Below are positions 1-5,824 of a stretch of 9,257 bases of DNA, in pieces (positions within the stretch are counted from its first letter, which is position 1; each line of letters begins with the position of its first letter). The notes beneath the pieces were generated by a model, which saw only the letters and a list, made by a program, of their open reading frames with translations, was not told the DNA's origin and made no database searches. Made by a program: the position numbers and the translations under genes. The DNA is taken from positions 1 through 9,257 of the forward strand of contig CAYZXK010000041.1 of assembly GCA_964482395.1 (NCBI GenBank). The letters run 5' to 3'. Source of the DNA: CAYZXK01 sp964482395. Its GTDB lineage: Bacteria > Planctomycetota > Phycisphaerae > UBA1845 > Fen-1342.

Positions 1-1
1 G

Positions 2-553
2 TACAAAGACGTCATCACCGGGCTCCAGTTCGAGCGGCTGGCCTCCGCTTCCGGCCCCACGCTGGGGGTCATCAAGCGTCCCTCCGACGGACGCACGCCC
101 GAAACGGTGGTGTTTATCGCCTGCGCGGGCTCACGCGATCCGGCCAAGGGCATCCATTACTGCTCCAAGATCTGCTGCATGTACACCGCCAAGCACGCCA
201 TGCTGTACCGCCACAAGGTGCACGATGGCCGAGCCTATGTCTTTTACATGGACATCCGGGCCGGCGGGAAGATGTACGAGGAATTCGTCCGGCGGGCGAT
301 CGAGGAAGATCGGGTCAACTACGTGCGTGGCCGCGTCTCGCGCATCTACGAGCGGGACGGCAAGCTGATCGTCAAGGGGGTGGACACGTTGCTGAATTCC
401 CGACCCATCGAGATCCCCGCCGATATGGTCGTGCTGGCGACCGCGATGGTGGCCCATAAGGACGCGGAGGAGCTGGCCCAGAAGATGAAGGTCAGCTACG
501 ACCCCGACCATTTCCTGGCCGAGGCCCACCCCAAGCTGCGGCCGGTGAGATGA
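2..553 (+). CDS. hdrA: HdrA-like heterodisulfide reductase flavin/Fe-S subunit, N-terminal part missing (partial)
   Basis: This is the interior of an HdrA protein, the flavin and iron-sulfur subunit that in methanogens and many anaerobic bacteria splits electrons between a ferredoxin-type acceptor and the HdrBC branch. The frame is open from base 2, so the gene begins outside the window. The segment F-I-A-C-A-G-S-R-D, followed by Y-C-S-K-I-C-C-M-Y, gives the cysteine spacing C-x12-C-x3-C-C known for the HdrA-specific [4Fe-4S] cluster. Before it, 'D-V-I-T-G-L-Q-F-E-R-L' and 'S-G-P-T-x-G' are also usual for HdrA. The frame ends at a TGA (551-553) just after P-K-L-R-P-V, immediately before the second FAD-binding motif, which is encoded in another frame from 550. 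The product alone would lack the end of its flavin fold and both ferredoxin-like clusters. Family assignment is firm; whether this is a real gene end is doubtful. Confidence 0.9.
   Translation, partial: YKDVITGLQFERLASASGPTLGVIKRPSDGRTPETVVFIACAGSRDPAKGIHYCSKICCMYTAKHAMLYRHKVHDGRAYVFYMDIRAGGKMYEEFVRRAIEEDRVNYVRGRVSRIYERDGKLIVKGVDTLLNSRPIEIPADMVVLATAMVAHKDAEELAQKMKVSYDPDHFLAEAHPKLRPVR
542..553 (+). other. Frameshift site splitting hdrA (-1)
   Basis: The frame changes from 2 to 1 at CCGGTGAGATGA. Inserting a single G (GGTGGAG) would give Pro-Val-Glu-Met-Asn-Thr, continuous with the conserved flavin-binding segment. There is no obvious heptameric slippery sequence of the X-XXY-YYZ type and no strong hairpin directly after it that I can see, so programmed slippage is less likely than a true one-base deletion or a base-calling error. 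Confidence 0.7.
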
Positions 554-948
554 ACACCGCCGGCATCTTCGTGGCCGGTGCCTGCCAGGCGCCCAAGGAC
601 ATTCCCGAGACCGTGGCTCAGGCTTCCGGGGCGGCCAGCAAGGTTATCGGGCTGTTCTCCAAGGACGAGCTGTCACGCGAGCCGGTGGTGGCGGTCGTCA
701 ATCGGACCGGACCGCCGCTGTACTCCACTTGCGTGGGATGTTTCCTGTGCGAGTCCGCCTGCCCCTATCAGGCCATCGAGCGCGAAGAGATCCGCACCCG
801 CGACGGTAAGCTGATCAAGACCGTGGCCCGGGTGAATCAGGGCGTGTGCCAGGGTTGCGGCACCTGCGTGGCCCTGTGCCGGTCGAAGGCTATCGATTTG
901 CAGGGTTTCACCAACGAACAGATTTACGCGGAGCTGGTAGCGTTATAG
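550..948 (+). CDS. hdrA: HdrA C-terminal part: FAD motif plus two [4Fe-4S] clusters, out of frame with the upstream part
   Basis: This 132-aa frame carries the rest of HdrA. Residues 3-31 hold the conserved T-A-G-I-F-V-A-G-A-C-Q and K-D-I-P-E-T-V-A-Q-A-S-G-A-A stretch that closes the FAD site in HdrA. Two ferredoxin motifs follow: C61-x2-C64-x2-C67-x3-C71-P and C100-x2-C103-x2-C106-x3-C110, the second followed by Arg instead of the common Pro. 'G-F-T-N-E-Q-I' near the end is also typical. The ATG at 550 overlaps the upstream stop as ATGA, which would allow coupled translation, but no separate ribosome binding site is visible. Adding one G in the GGTGAGATG stretch joins the frames and restores P-V-E-M-N-T-A-G-I-F, matching the usual HdrA reading. 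I therefore read this as one gene broken by a one-base deletion, a sequencing error or a programmed shift, not as two proteins. Confidence 0.88.
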   Translation: MNTAGIFVAGACQAPKDIPETVAQASGAASKVIGLFSKDELSREPVVAVVNRTGPPLYSTCVGCFLCESACPYQAIEREEIRTRDGKLIKTVARVNQGVCQGCGTCVALCRSKAIDLQGFTNEQIYAELVAL

Positions 949-969
949 ACCGCGTGCCGGAGTGGCTGC

Positions 970-1419
970 GTGGCCGAGTTTCAACCCAAGATCGTCGCGT
1001 TCGTGTGCAACTGGTGCACCTACGCCGGCGCCGACCTGACCGGCACCAGCCGGATCAAGTATGCGCCCGAGGTGCGCATGATCCGTCTGCCCTGCACCGG
1101 CCGCATCGACTTCATGCTCTTGATCCAGGCCTTCGGGCAGGGAGCCGACGGCGTCATTGTCTCCGGCTGTCACCCAGGCGATTGCCACTACACGGCCGGC
1201 AACTTCCATGCTCGCCGCCGGTGGATTGTGTTCCGTCGCCTCCTGGATTTCCTTGGCATAGACTTGCGGCGAGTGCATTTCGCCTGGGTTTCGGCGGCGG
1301 AGGGCGCCAAGTGGGCGGAGCTGGTCAACGACGTCGCCGACCAGATCCGCAAGCTGGGCCCGTATCAGGCGTTTCCGAAGCGACTCGAGCGCCGGTCGGA
1401 GTCAGTGGGGGCCGGATAA
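970..1419 (+). CDS. mvhD: MvhD/FlxD-type hydrogenase delta subunit, [2Fe-2S] electron-transfer protein
   Basis: MvhD carries electrons between an electron-input module (hydrogenase, formate dehydrogenase or Flx) and HdrA. The 149-aa protein has the whole family signature: F-V-C13-N-W-C16-T-Y-A-G-A-D at the N-terminus, R-L-P-C42-T-G-R, and S-G-C67-H-P-G-D-C72-H-Y near residue 70. These five cysteines are the family's cluster ligands and redox partners. The start is a GTG at 970; starting there gives M-A-E-F-x-P-K-I, the usual family N-terminus, and no earlier start fits between it and the upstream stop. It lies in the same frame as the hdrA C-terminal part, 21 bases beyond its TAG stop, so only one stop codon separates it from being an HdrA-MvhD fusion. 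It ends in TAATG, shared with the next gene. The C-terminus is slightly longer and more basic than the conserved core. Confidence 0.93.
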   Translation: MAEFQPKIVAFVCNWCTYAGADLTGTSRIKYAPEVRMIRLPCTGRIDFMLLIQAFGQGADGVIVSGCHPGDCHYTAGNFHARRRWIVFRRLLDFLGIDLRRVHFAWVSAAEGAKWAELVNDVADQIRKLGPYQAFPKRLERRSESVGAG

Positions 1420-2225
1420 TGCAGCAGCTTCACAGCAAGGCTCGCCAGTTGTTGGAAAGTGGGGCGGTGAAGGTCGTCATCGGCTATGCCCGCGGCTCGG
1501 ATCCCCAGCGCGCCCGCCCCTGCTTTGTCCGCCGCCCGGATCAAGCCGATCAGTTGATCTGGGACGATCGCTGCCAGCAGAATCTGGCCACCTATCTGCT
1601 CAAGCCGGAAGTCAAGTCGCTCGGCAAGCCGGCTGTGGTGGTGGGCTTGCCGGGCCTGCGGACCATCCTGCAATATGCCGCCGAAAACCAGCTCGCCGAC
1701 CAGGCGGTGCTGGCCCTGACGGTTTCCGATCATGATCAGGTGGCCGAACTGACCACTTTCGACGCCATCGAGAAGTACCTGGCGACCCGGCCCAGCGGCC
1801 TGATACCCGAGCAGGCGGAGGAACTGGCCCGGCTGGCCCGGCTTCCGCCGGAGCAGCGCTGGGCCTTCTGGTCGGCGGAGCTGGCCCGCTGCGTGAAATG
1901 CTACGCCTGCCGGGCGGCTTGTCCCCTGTGCTATTGCGCCCGTTGCATCGTCGAGGTGAACCAGCCGCAGTGGATTCCGGTGGCCTCCGATCCACTTGGG
2001 AATCTGGAATGGAACATAGTGCGGGCCATGCATCTGGCCGGCCGTTGCGTGGATTGCGGCTCCTGTGCCCAGGCCTGCCCCGAGAACATCCGTATCGACC
2101 TGCTGAATCGGGTCCTGGCTCAGGAGGTGGAGGCCCAGTTCGGCGCCCGGCCCGGGTTGAGCGTCCGCAAAGACTACGCGCTGGCGACTTTCCGACCCGA
2201 TGACAAGGAAGACTTCATCCGGTAA
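1419..2225 (+). CDS. 268-aa iron-sulfur protein of the HdrA/Flx operon (distantly FrhB/FdhB-like)
   Basis: A 268-aa soluble electron-transfer protein. Residues 1-150 contain no cysteine cluster and include V-V-V-G-L-P-G-L-R at about 73-81, resembling the 'G-C-D-x-R' region of FrhB/FdhB-type proteins but without the cysteine. Residues 158-176 form a dense motif C-x2-C-x2-C-x3-C-x2-C-x-C-x2-C (A-R-C-V-K-C-Y-A-C-R to C-Y-C-A-R-C), enough for one [4Fe-4S] cluster plus extra ligands. Residues 210-220 give a second ferredoxin motif C-x2-C-x2-C-x3-C-P. The ATG at 1419 overlaps the mvhD stop by one base (TAATG). The frame is open further upstream, but that part only shadows mvhD and hdrA. By position this matches one of the two Fe-S subunits (FlxB/FlxC) of Flx-Hdr complexes, which would pass electrons between the flavin subunit and MvhD. 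The exact letter is not assigned. The function is inferred from cysteine motifs and neighbours. Confidence 0.85.
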   Translation: MQQLHSKARQLLESGAVKVVIGYARGSDPQRARPCFVRRPDQADQLIWDDRCQQNLATYLLKPEVKSLGKPAVVVGLPGLRTILQYAAENQLADQAVLALTVSDHDQVAELTTFDAIEKYLATRPSGLIPEQAEELARLARLPPEQRWAFWSAELARCVKCYACRAACPLCYCARCIVEVNQPQWIPVASDPLGNLEWNIVRAMHLAGRCVDCGSCAQACPENIRIDLLNRVLAQEVEAQFGARPGLSVRKDYALATFRPDDKEDFIR

Positions 2226-2229
2226 CGCC

Positions 2230-3249
2230 ATGACTGAAAGCGCCATCTTGCAAAAACGCTCCCTGGCCGAACTCTTCAGCCGGCTGATCGCCGCTGGTCA
2301 TCGGCTGCTGGCACCGGTTCGCCGCGACCAGCAGGTGGGATTCGAGCCGGTCTCTTCGCCTCAGGAGGTCGCCACCGACTGGGTTCAGACCACTCGCCCC
2401 GCCAAGTCCGTGGTCTTCCCACGCTACGAGGAAATCCTCCGTTACCGTTTCGCCGGCAAAGATGTGGAGGTCGAGGAGCCGCGGCCGTCAGCCCCCAGCA
2501 CGGTGTTGTTCGGCGTGCGCCCCTGCGATGCGGCCAGCTTCGCGGTGCTCAAGGCGGTCTTTACCTGGGACAGCCCGGATGTGTACTTCGAGCCCAAGTT
2601 GGCAGCTACCACGATTATCGGGCTCAGTTGCACCAAAGCCGACCCGTACTGCTTCTGCACCTCGGTCGGCGGCGGCCCGGGCGACACGCGGGGCAGCGAC
2701 ATTCTGCTTACTCCGCTGGACGATGAGCGCTATTTGGCGGAGATTCTCACCGAGCGCGGCCGGATGATCGCGGAACTGGCCCCGGGGCTGTTCACGCCGG
2801 CCGACGCCGTCTCCAAGGAGAGAGTCCTGGCTCAGGTGCCGGCCCGCTTCAATGGGCAGGACCTGGCCGCCCGGCTGGGCCGACTCTTCGACCGAACCGA
2901 AATCTGGCTGGAACAGTCGCTGCGCTGCCTGGGCTGCGGCGCCTGCGCCTTCGTCTGCCCGACCTGCTCGTGCTTCGACATCCAGGATGAACGCGACCGG
3001 CAGGGCGGCCTGCGGCTGCGCTGCTGGGACTCCTGCGGCTTCTCACTGTTCACTCTGCACGCCTCCGGACACAATCCGCGGTCGGTGCAGAGCGAGCGCT
3101 GGCGGCAACGGGTCATGCACAAGTTCTCCTATCAGCCCGAGCGGCTGGGCCTGCTGGGTTGCGTGGGCTGCGGCCGCTGCTCGCGCGCCTGCCCCGTGGA
3201 CATGAACCTGGCTGAACACGTGCAATCCCTGGCGGAGATCAGCGGATGA
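2230..3249 (+). CDS. 4Fe-4S dicluster protein, HydB/AsrA-like (hydrogenase/sulfur reductase beta-subunit family)
   Basis: A 339-aa iron-sulfur subunit of the family that includes the sulfhydrogenase beta subunit (HydB) and anaerobic sulfite reductase subunit A (AsrA). The order of motifs is diagnostic: F-G-V-R-P-C99-D at 95-100; G-L-S-C134 then C141-F-C143 followed by a glycine-rich stretch; C233-x2-C236-x2-C239-x3-C243-x2-C246-x-C248; C265 and C269 in R-C-W-D-S-C-G; and a last cluster C311-x2-C314-x2-C317-x3-C321-P. In known complexes this subunit pairs with an FAD/NAD(P) subunit like the next gene, linking NAD(P)H to other redox partners. I chose the ATG at 2230, four bases after the previous stop, over an in-frame ATG at 2200 that would overlap the upstream gene by 26 bases and add a non-conserved tail. 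No strong ribosome binding site precedes either. The stop overlaps the next start as ATGA. Confidence 0.9.
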   Translation: MTESAILQKRSLAELFSRLIAAGHRLLAPVRRDQQVGFEPVSSPQEVATDWVQTTRPAKSVVFPRYEEILRYRFAGKDVEVEEPRPSAPSTVLFGVRPCDAASFAVLKAVFTWDSPDVYFEPKLAATTIIGLSCTKADPYCFCTSVGGGPGDTRGSDILLTPLDDERYLAEILTERGRMIAELAPGLFTPADAVSKERVLAQVPARFNGQDLAARLGRLFDRTEIWLEQSLRCLGCGACAFVCPTCSCFDIQDERDRQGGLRLRCWDSCGFSLFTLHASGHNPRSVQSERWRQRVMHKFSYQPERLGLLGCVGCGRCSRACPVDMNLAEHVQSLAEISG

Positions 3250-4085
3250 GCCGGCCCAACCCGTACGTGCCCTACCGCATGCGGATCGCAAAGGTGACCG
3301 AGGAGGCCCCCGGAGTCAAAACCTTCCGGCTGGAGTTCGCTGACCCCGAGCAGGGCCAAAACTTCACCTTCAAGGCCGGGCAATTCGGAGAGTACTCGGT
3401 CTACGGCGAAGGCGAGTGTACCTTCTGCATCGCCTCCCCCCCGACCCGGCGCGGCTACATCGAATGCACCTTCCGACAGGCCGGACGCGTCACCTCGGCC
3501 CTGGCCGACCGGGACGAGGGCGATCTCATCGGCTTCCGCGGCCCCTACGGCAATACCTTCCCCATCGAGCAGTGGGAGGGCAAGAAACTGCTGTTCATCG
3601 CCGGCGGCATCGCCTTGCCTCCCATGCGCTGCGTGATCTGGAATGTGCTCGACCTTCGCGATCGCTACGGCGACGTGACCATCATCTATGGTGCCCGCAC
3701 GGTCGCGGACCTGGTATACAAACACGAGCTGGCCGAGTGGGGCACCCGCAGCGATGTCAGACTGTACGTCACGGTGGACCCCGGCGGTGAAACCCCGGAC
3801 TGGAAAGGCCGGGTCGGGTTCGTGCCCACGATTCTCGAACAGGTGGCCCCCTCGGCGGAGAACACCATCGCCATCGTTTGCGGCCCGCCGATCATGATCA
3901 AGCTGACCATGCCGGTGCTGGGCAAGCTGGGCTTTTCGCCGGAGCTGATTTACACCACCCTGGAAAACCGCATGAAATGCGGGGTGGGCAAGTGCGGCCG
4001 CTGCAATGTGGGGAAGTACTTCGTCTGCAAGGACGGCCCGGTCTTCACCTTGGCCCAGCTCAACCAGCTTCCGCCCGAATACTAG
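3246..4085 (+). CDS. FAD/NAD(P)-binding oxidoreductase with C-terminal [2Fe-2S], HydG/AsrB/FlxA-like
   Basis: A 279-aa flavin subunit of the ferredoxin-NADP reductase fold, as in HydG, AsrB, PyrK and FlxA; it would exchange electrons with NAD(P)H and is the likely electron entry (or exit) of this complex. Residues 8-105 are the FAD barrel (G-Q-F-G-E-Y-S at 45-51, R-G-P-Y-G-N at 98-103). Residues 112-235 are the nucleotide-binding domain: L-F-I-A-G-G-I-A-L-P-P at 116-126 and C-G-P-P-I-M at 212-217. The C-terminus has C245-x4-C250-x2-C253-x7-C261, the PyrK-type [2Fe-2S] site. The usual R-x-Y-S/T flavin motif appears as E-C-T-F-C-I-A-S, with no clear Arg. The ATG at 3246 overlaps the upstream stop (ATGA), so the two subunits are probably translationally coupled and made together. 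It ends the operon; a 300-base gap follows. Symbol withheld because FlxA and AsrB cannot be separated by eye. Confidence 0.92.
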   Translation: MSRPNPYVPYRMRIAKVTEEAPGVKTFRLEFADPEQGQNFTFKAGQFGEYSVYGEGECTFCIASPPTRRGYIECTFRQAGRVTSALADRDEGDLIGFRGPYGNTFPIEQWEGKKLLFIAGGIALPPMRCVIWNVLDLRDRYGDVTIIYGARTVADLVYKHELAEWGTRSDVRLYVTVDPGGETPDWKGRVGFVPTILEQVAPSAENTIAIVCGPPIMIKLTMPVLGKLGFSPELIYTTLENRMKCGVGKCGRCNVGKYFVCKDGPVFTLAQLNQLPPEY

Positions 4086-4385
4086 CTCAGCCCCCATCGC
4101 GAACCGATACCCATCAGAGCCCGCCCGTTCAGAGCCCCGACCCTGAGGGAGGGGCCACGGCCTTCGTCGGTTTGGCCCCCAACTGCTTCCTGACCGTCAC
4201 GGCCCCGATCCGACACGCTCTAGGATGAACCGACCGTTTCGCGATGCGGTCCCCGCCACCTGAGCCGGCCAATCCATCCGCCCCGACGGACATTCTCGCC
4301 ACCAGCCGGACGCTACAATTACAGTGTCTTGACGATCCGCACGGGGTCTGGCCCAACCTCAGGGCCTGTCTGCCCGGACCTGCTC
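4086..4385 (+). other. 300-base intergenic region with paired inverted repeats
   Basis: No gene is supported here. The region contains two mutually exclusive hairpins sharing the bases 4151-4155. One is GCCCC (4134-4138) with GGGGC (4151-4155), enclosing CCC-TGA-GGG. The other is GGGGCCA (4151-4157) with TGGCCCC (4173-4179), with a 15-base loop. Both lie inside a 9-bp inverted repeat, CATCGCGAA (4095-4103) and TTCGCGATG (4238-4246). No run of T follows, so a classical intrinsic terminator is not shown, although an end to the Hdr/Flx transcript is expected here. The second half leads into the HEAT-repeat gene and holds a TACAAT at 4314-4319. Confidence 0.5.
4314..4319 (+). promoter_or_regulatory. 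Possible -10 element (TACAAT) for the HEAT-repeat gene
   Basis: TACAAT matches five of six bases of the sigma-70-type -10 consensus and stands out in GC-rich surroundings, 67 bases before the chosen start. No convincing -35 box lies at the normal 16-18 base distance; a CGGACA at 4287-4292 is too far (21 bases). Weak evidence. Confidence 0.28.
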
Positions 4386-5606
4386 ATGCGAAGGGTTTTT
4401 CAAACCGTCTGGGCCGCCGCGCTGGTGGCAATCGCCGCCGCGGCGATCGCGACCGGCGACACATTCCACCTGACCGGCGGCGGCGTAATCGAAGGATGGC
4501 TGCTGGCGATTGAGGGTGACAACTACGCGATTCGGACCAAGGTCGGCCTGGTCCGGCTGCCCATCAACGCGGTCGAGCGGATCGAGGTGGCTGCCTCACC
4601 GCTTGAGGAGTACCACCGGCGGGCGGCCCAGGTCGCCGACACCCCCGCGGACCAGACCGACCTGGCCGCCTGGTGCCGGCAGCGAGGATTGAAAGCGGAA
4701 TGGCGCAAGCATCTGCTGCGCGCCATCCAGTTGGACCCGGATTACTTACCGGCTCGTCGAGCGCTGGGACACGTCCGGGTGGGATACCTATGGCTCGACG
4801 GTCGGCGGGTGATCGAAACCGGCGGCCCGTCCCCAGGGGATCGGTCGCGGCCCGGACAGATGGAAGACCTGGTTCGGCGGATCCGGGGTCAGTGGAACCT
4901 GCGCATCCGGGCCATCAAACAGGCCTTCCTGGACAATCCAAGCCCGGAAATGGTGCGGCAGGGGCGAGCCAGAACCCTCGAAATCAAGGACCCACTGGCA
5001 ATCTTCCCGCTGTCGCAGGTCCTGGGCGACGGCAATGCGGACTGCCGGGCGGTGCTCGTCGAAGCCCTCACCACCTTCCCTCAGGACGAAGCCACCCTGA
5101 ACCTGGCCGTGCTGGGGCTGGTCGATCCCCAGCCTGAGATTCGGGAGTCGGCCCTGGCCGAGCTGGCCCGGCGGAATGATCCCCGGGTCGTGAACCAGTA
5201 CCGATCGGCTCTGGCCGCCGGCGAGGTGATCCTGAAGCGGGCCGCAACCGGCCTGGCCCGCTTGCAGGCCAAAGAGGCTATCCCGGACCTGATTGAACGC
5301 CTGACCGCGGTGCAGACCAAATGGGTTGAAGAGCCGGCCTACCGGACCTTTGATTACTGGCCGGAGGTGTTCAACGGAGTGACCGCGACCTGCCTGGGCC
5401 GCACGGTCTGGTTGGCCGCCGGTCCGCAGCTCGGCATTCCCCGACCGCTGATCTACACCGCCTACGACGTCCGCAACGTCTGGCGCTTCCGACCGGTGAC
5501 CGTTTACCGAACCGAAGTGCTCGAAGCGCTCAAGCAGTTAACCGGCCAGAACTTCGGATTCGAAGCCGACCAGTGGCGCCGCTGGTACCAGACGCAGGGG
5601 CCCTGA
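4386..5606 (+). CDS. Exported HEAT-repeat protein, function unknown
   Basis: A 406-aa protein of a type I associate with planctomycetes; its function is unknown. Residues 1-22 look like a cleavable signal peptide: M-R-R, then a hydrophobic alanine/valine stretch ending A-I-A before T-G-D. A small beta domain follows (about 24-68, F-H-L-T-G-G-G-V-I-E-G and I-R-T-K-V-G-L-V-R-L-P), then a helical repeat segment with W-C-R-Q-R-G-L and L-D-P-D-Y-L-P-A-R-R-A-L-G (about 95-127). Residues 215-310 look like HEAT repeats ('A-L-T-T-F-P', 'E-I-R-E-S-A-L-A-E-L-A-R-R', 'A-I-P-D-L-I-E-R-L'). The end is 'G-F-E-A-D-Q-W-R-R-W-Y'. The start at ATG 4386 is preferred over an in-frame TTG at 4329 because it begins directly with the signal peptide. 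A scaffolding or binding role outside the cytoplasm is plausible. It appears to be its own transcription unit. Confidence 0.82.
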   Translation: MRRVFQTVWAAALVAIAAAAIATGDTFHLTGGGVIEGWLLAIEGDNYAIRTKVGLVRLPINAVERIEVAASPLEEYHRRAAQVADTPADQTDLAAWCRQRGLKAEWRKHLLRAIQLDPDYLPARRALGHVRVGYLWLDGRRVIETGGPSPGDRSRPGQMEDLVRRIRGQWNLRIRAIKQAFLDNPSPEMVRQGRARTLEIKDPLAIFPLSQVLGDGNADCRAVLVEALTTFPQDEATLNLAVLGLVDPQPEIRESALAELARRNDPRVVNQYRSALAAGEVILKRAATGLARLQAKEAIPDLIERLTAVQTKWVEEPAYRTFDYWPEVFNGVTATCLGRTVWLAAGPQLGIPRPLIYTAYDVRNVWRFRPVTVYRTEVLEALKQLTGQNFGFEADQWRRWYQTQGP

Positions 5607-5717
5607 TTCGGCTGCGCGCCAGCCCCCCCGCCAGCGCGGCCTTTGTCAGCTCTGGTAAGCCCGGTTACAAACTGGCAGGCAAACTATACTACCCGCCGAC
5701 CATTACCCTGTTTACAT

Positions 5718-5723
5718 TACAAT
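5718..5723 (+). promoter_or_regulatory. Possible -10 element (TACAAT) for the zinc-ribbon/SPFH genes
   Basis: TACAAT lies in an A/T-rich patch and would place transcription start near 5730, about 95 bases before the first ATG. A second -10-like hexamer, TATACT, lies at 5685-5690. The -35 region is poor (CCGACC at 5696-5701, three of six matches), so the call rests on composition and position. Confidence 0.3.
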
Positions 5724-5728
5724 ACGGC

Positions 5729-5786
5729 GTCTGCCAGAATCCCGAGCGGCTGGAGCCGCACCGACACCACTAAGCATTTGGCAGAT
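5729..5786 (+). promoter_or_regulatory. Predicted structured 5' leader (nested stem)
   Basis: Bases 5729-5738 can pair with 5777-5786 over 10 positions, including TCTGCCA with TGGCAGA and two G-U pairs. Inside it GCGGC (5746-5750) pairs with GCCGC (5755-5759) around a TGGA loop. If transcription starts near 5730, the outer stem would sit at the very 5' end of the message. The role (stability or regulation) is unknown. The pairing was found by eye, not by folding software. Confidence 0.35.
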
Positions 5787-5824
5787 TACGGCTGACTCAT
5801 TCGCTGTTCGGACAGAGAATCGCA

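Larger units (their letters stand above)
5607..5824 (+). other. Intergenic region before the zinc-ribbon/SPFH gene set
   Basis: No gene is supported. Just after the HEAT-repeat stop a short hairpin, GGCTG (5610-5614) with CAGCC (5620-5624), could help end transcription, but no T run follows. The middle (5660-5725) is clearly richer in A and T than the rest of the window and holds TATACT (5685-5690) and TACAAT (5718-5723). The last part can fold into a nested stem described separately. A 66-codon frame at 5573-5773 is not credible. Confidence 0.5.

Noticed and set aside
551..553. TGA in hdrA as a selenocysteine codon
   Set aside because: Reading on in the same frame past the TGA gives no HdrA sequence; the conserved continuation is in another frame, so this is a frameshift.
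846..1418. Long + strand frame running from 846 into the 268-aa Fe-S gene
   Set aside because: The part before 1419 is only an open shadow of hdrA and mvhD in another frame: arginine-rich with no conserved motif. The real start is the ATG at 1419.
2200..2229. Earlier ATG at 2200 for the HydB/AsrA-like gene
   Set aside because: It would overlap the upstream gene by 26 bases and add a ten-residue polar tail; the ATG at 2230 fits the operon spacing better.
3132..4097. Long minus-strand open frame opposite the flavin subunit
   Set aside because: High-GC antisense shadow; the plus strand encodes a clear oxidoreductase and the minus product has no recognisable motif.
5573..5773. 66-codon + strand frame after the HEAT-repeat gene
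   Set aside because: It begins inside the HEAT-repeat gene, has no ribosome binding site and crosses the A/T-rich promoter-like region.
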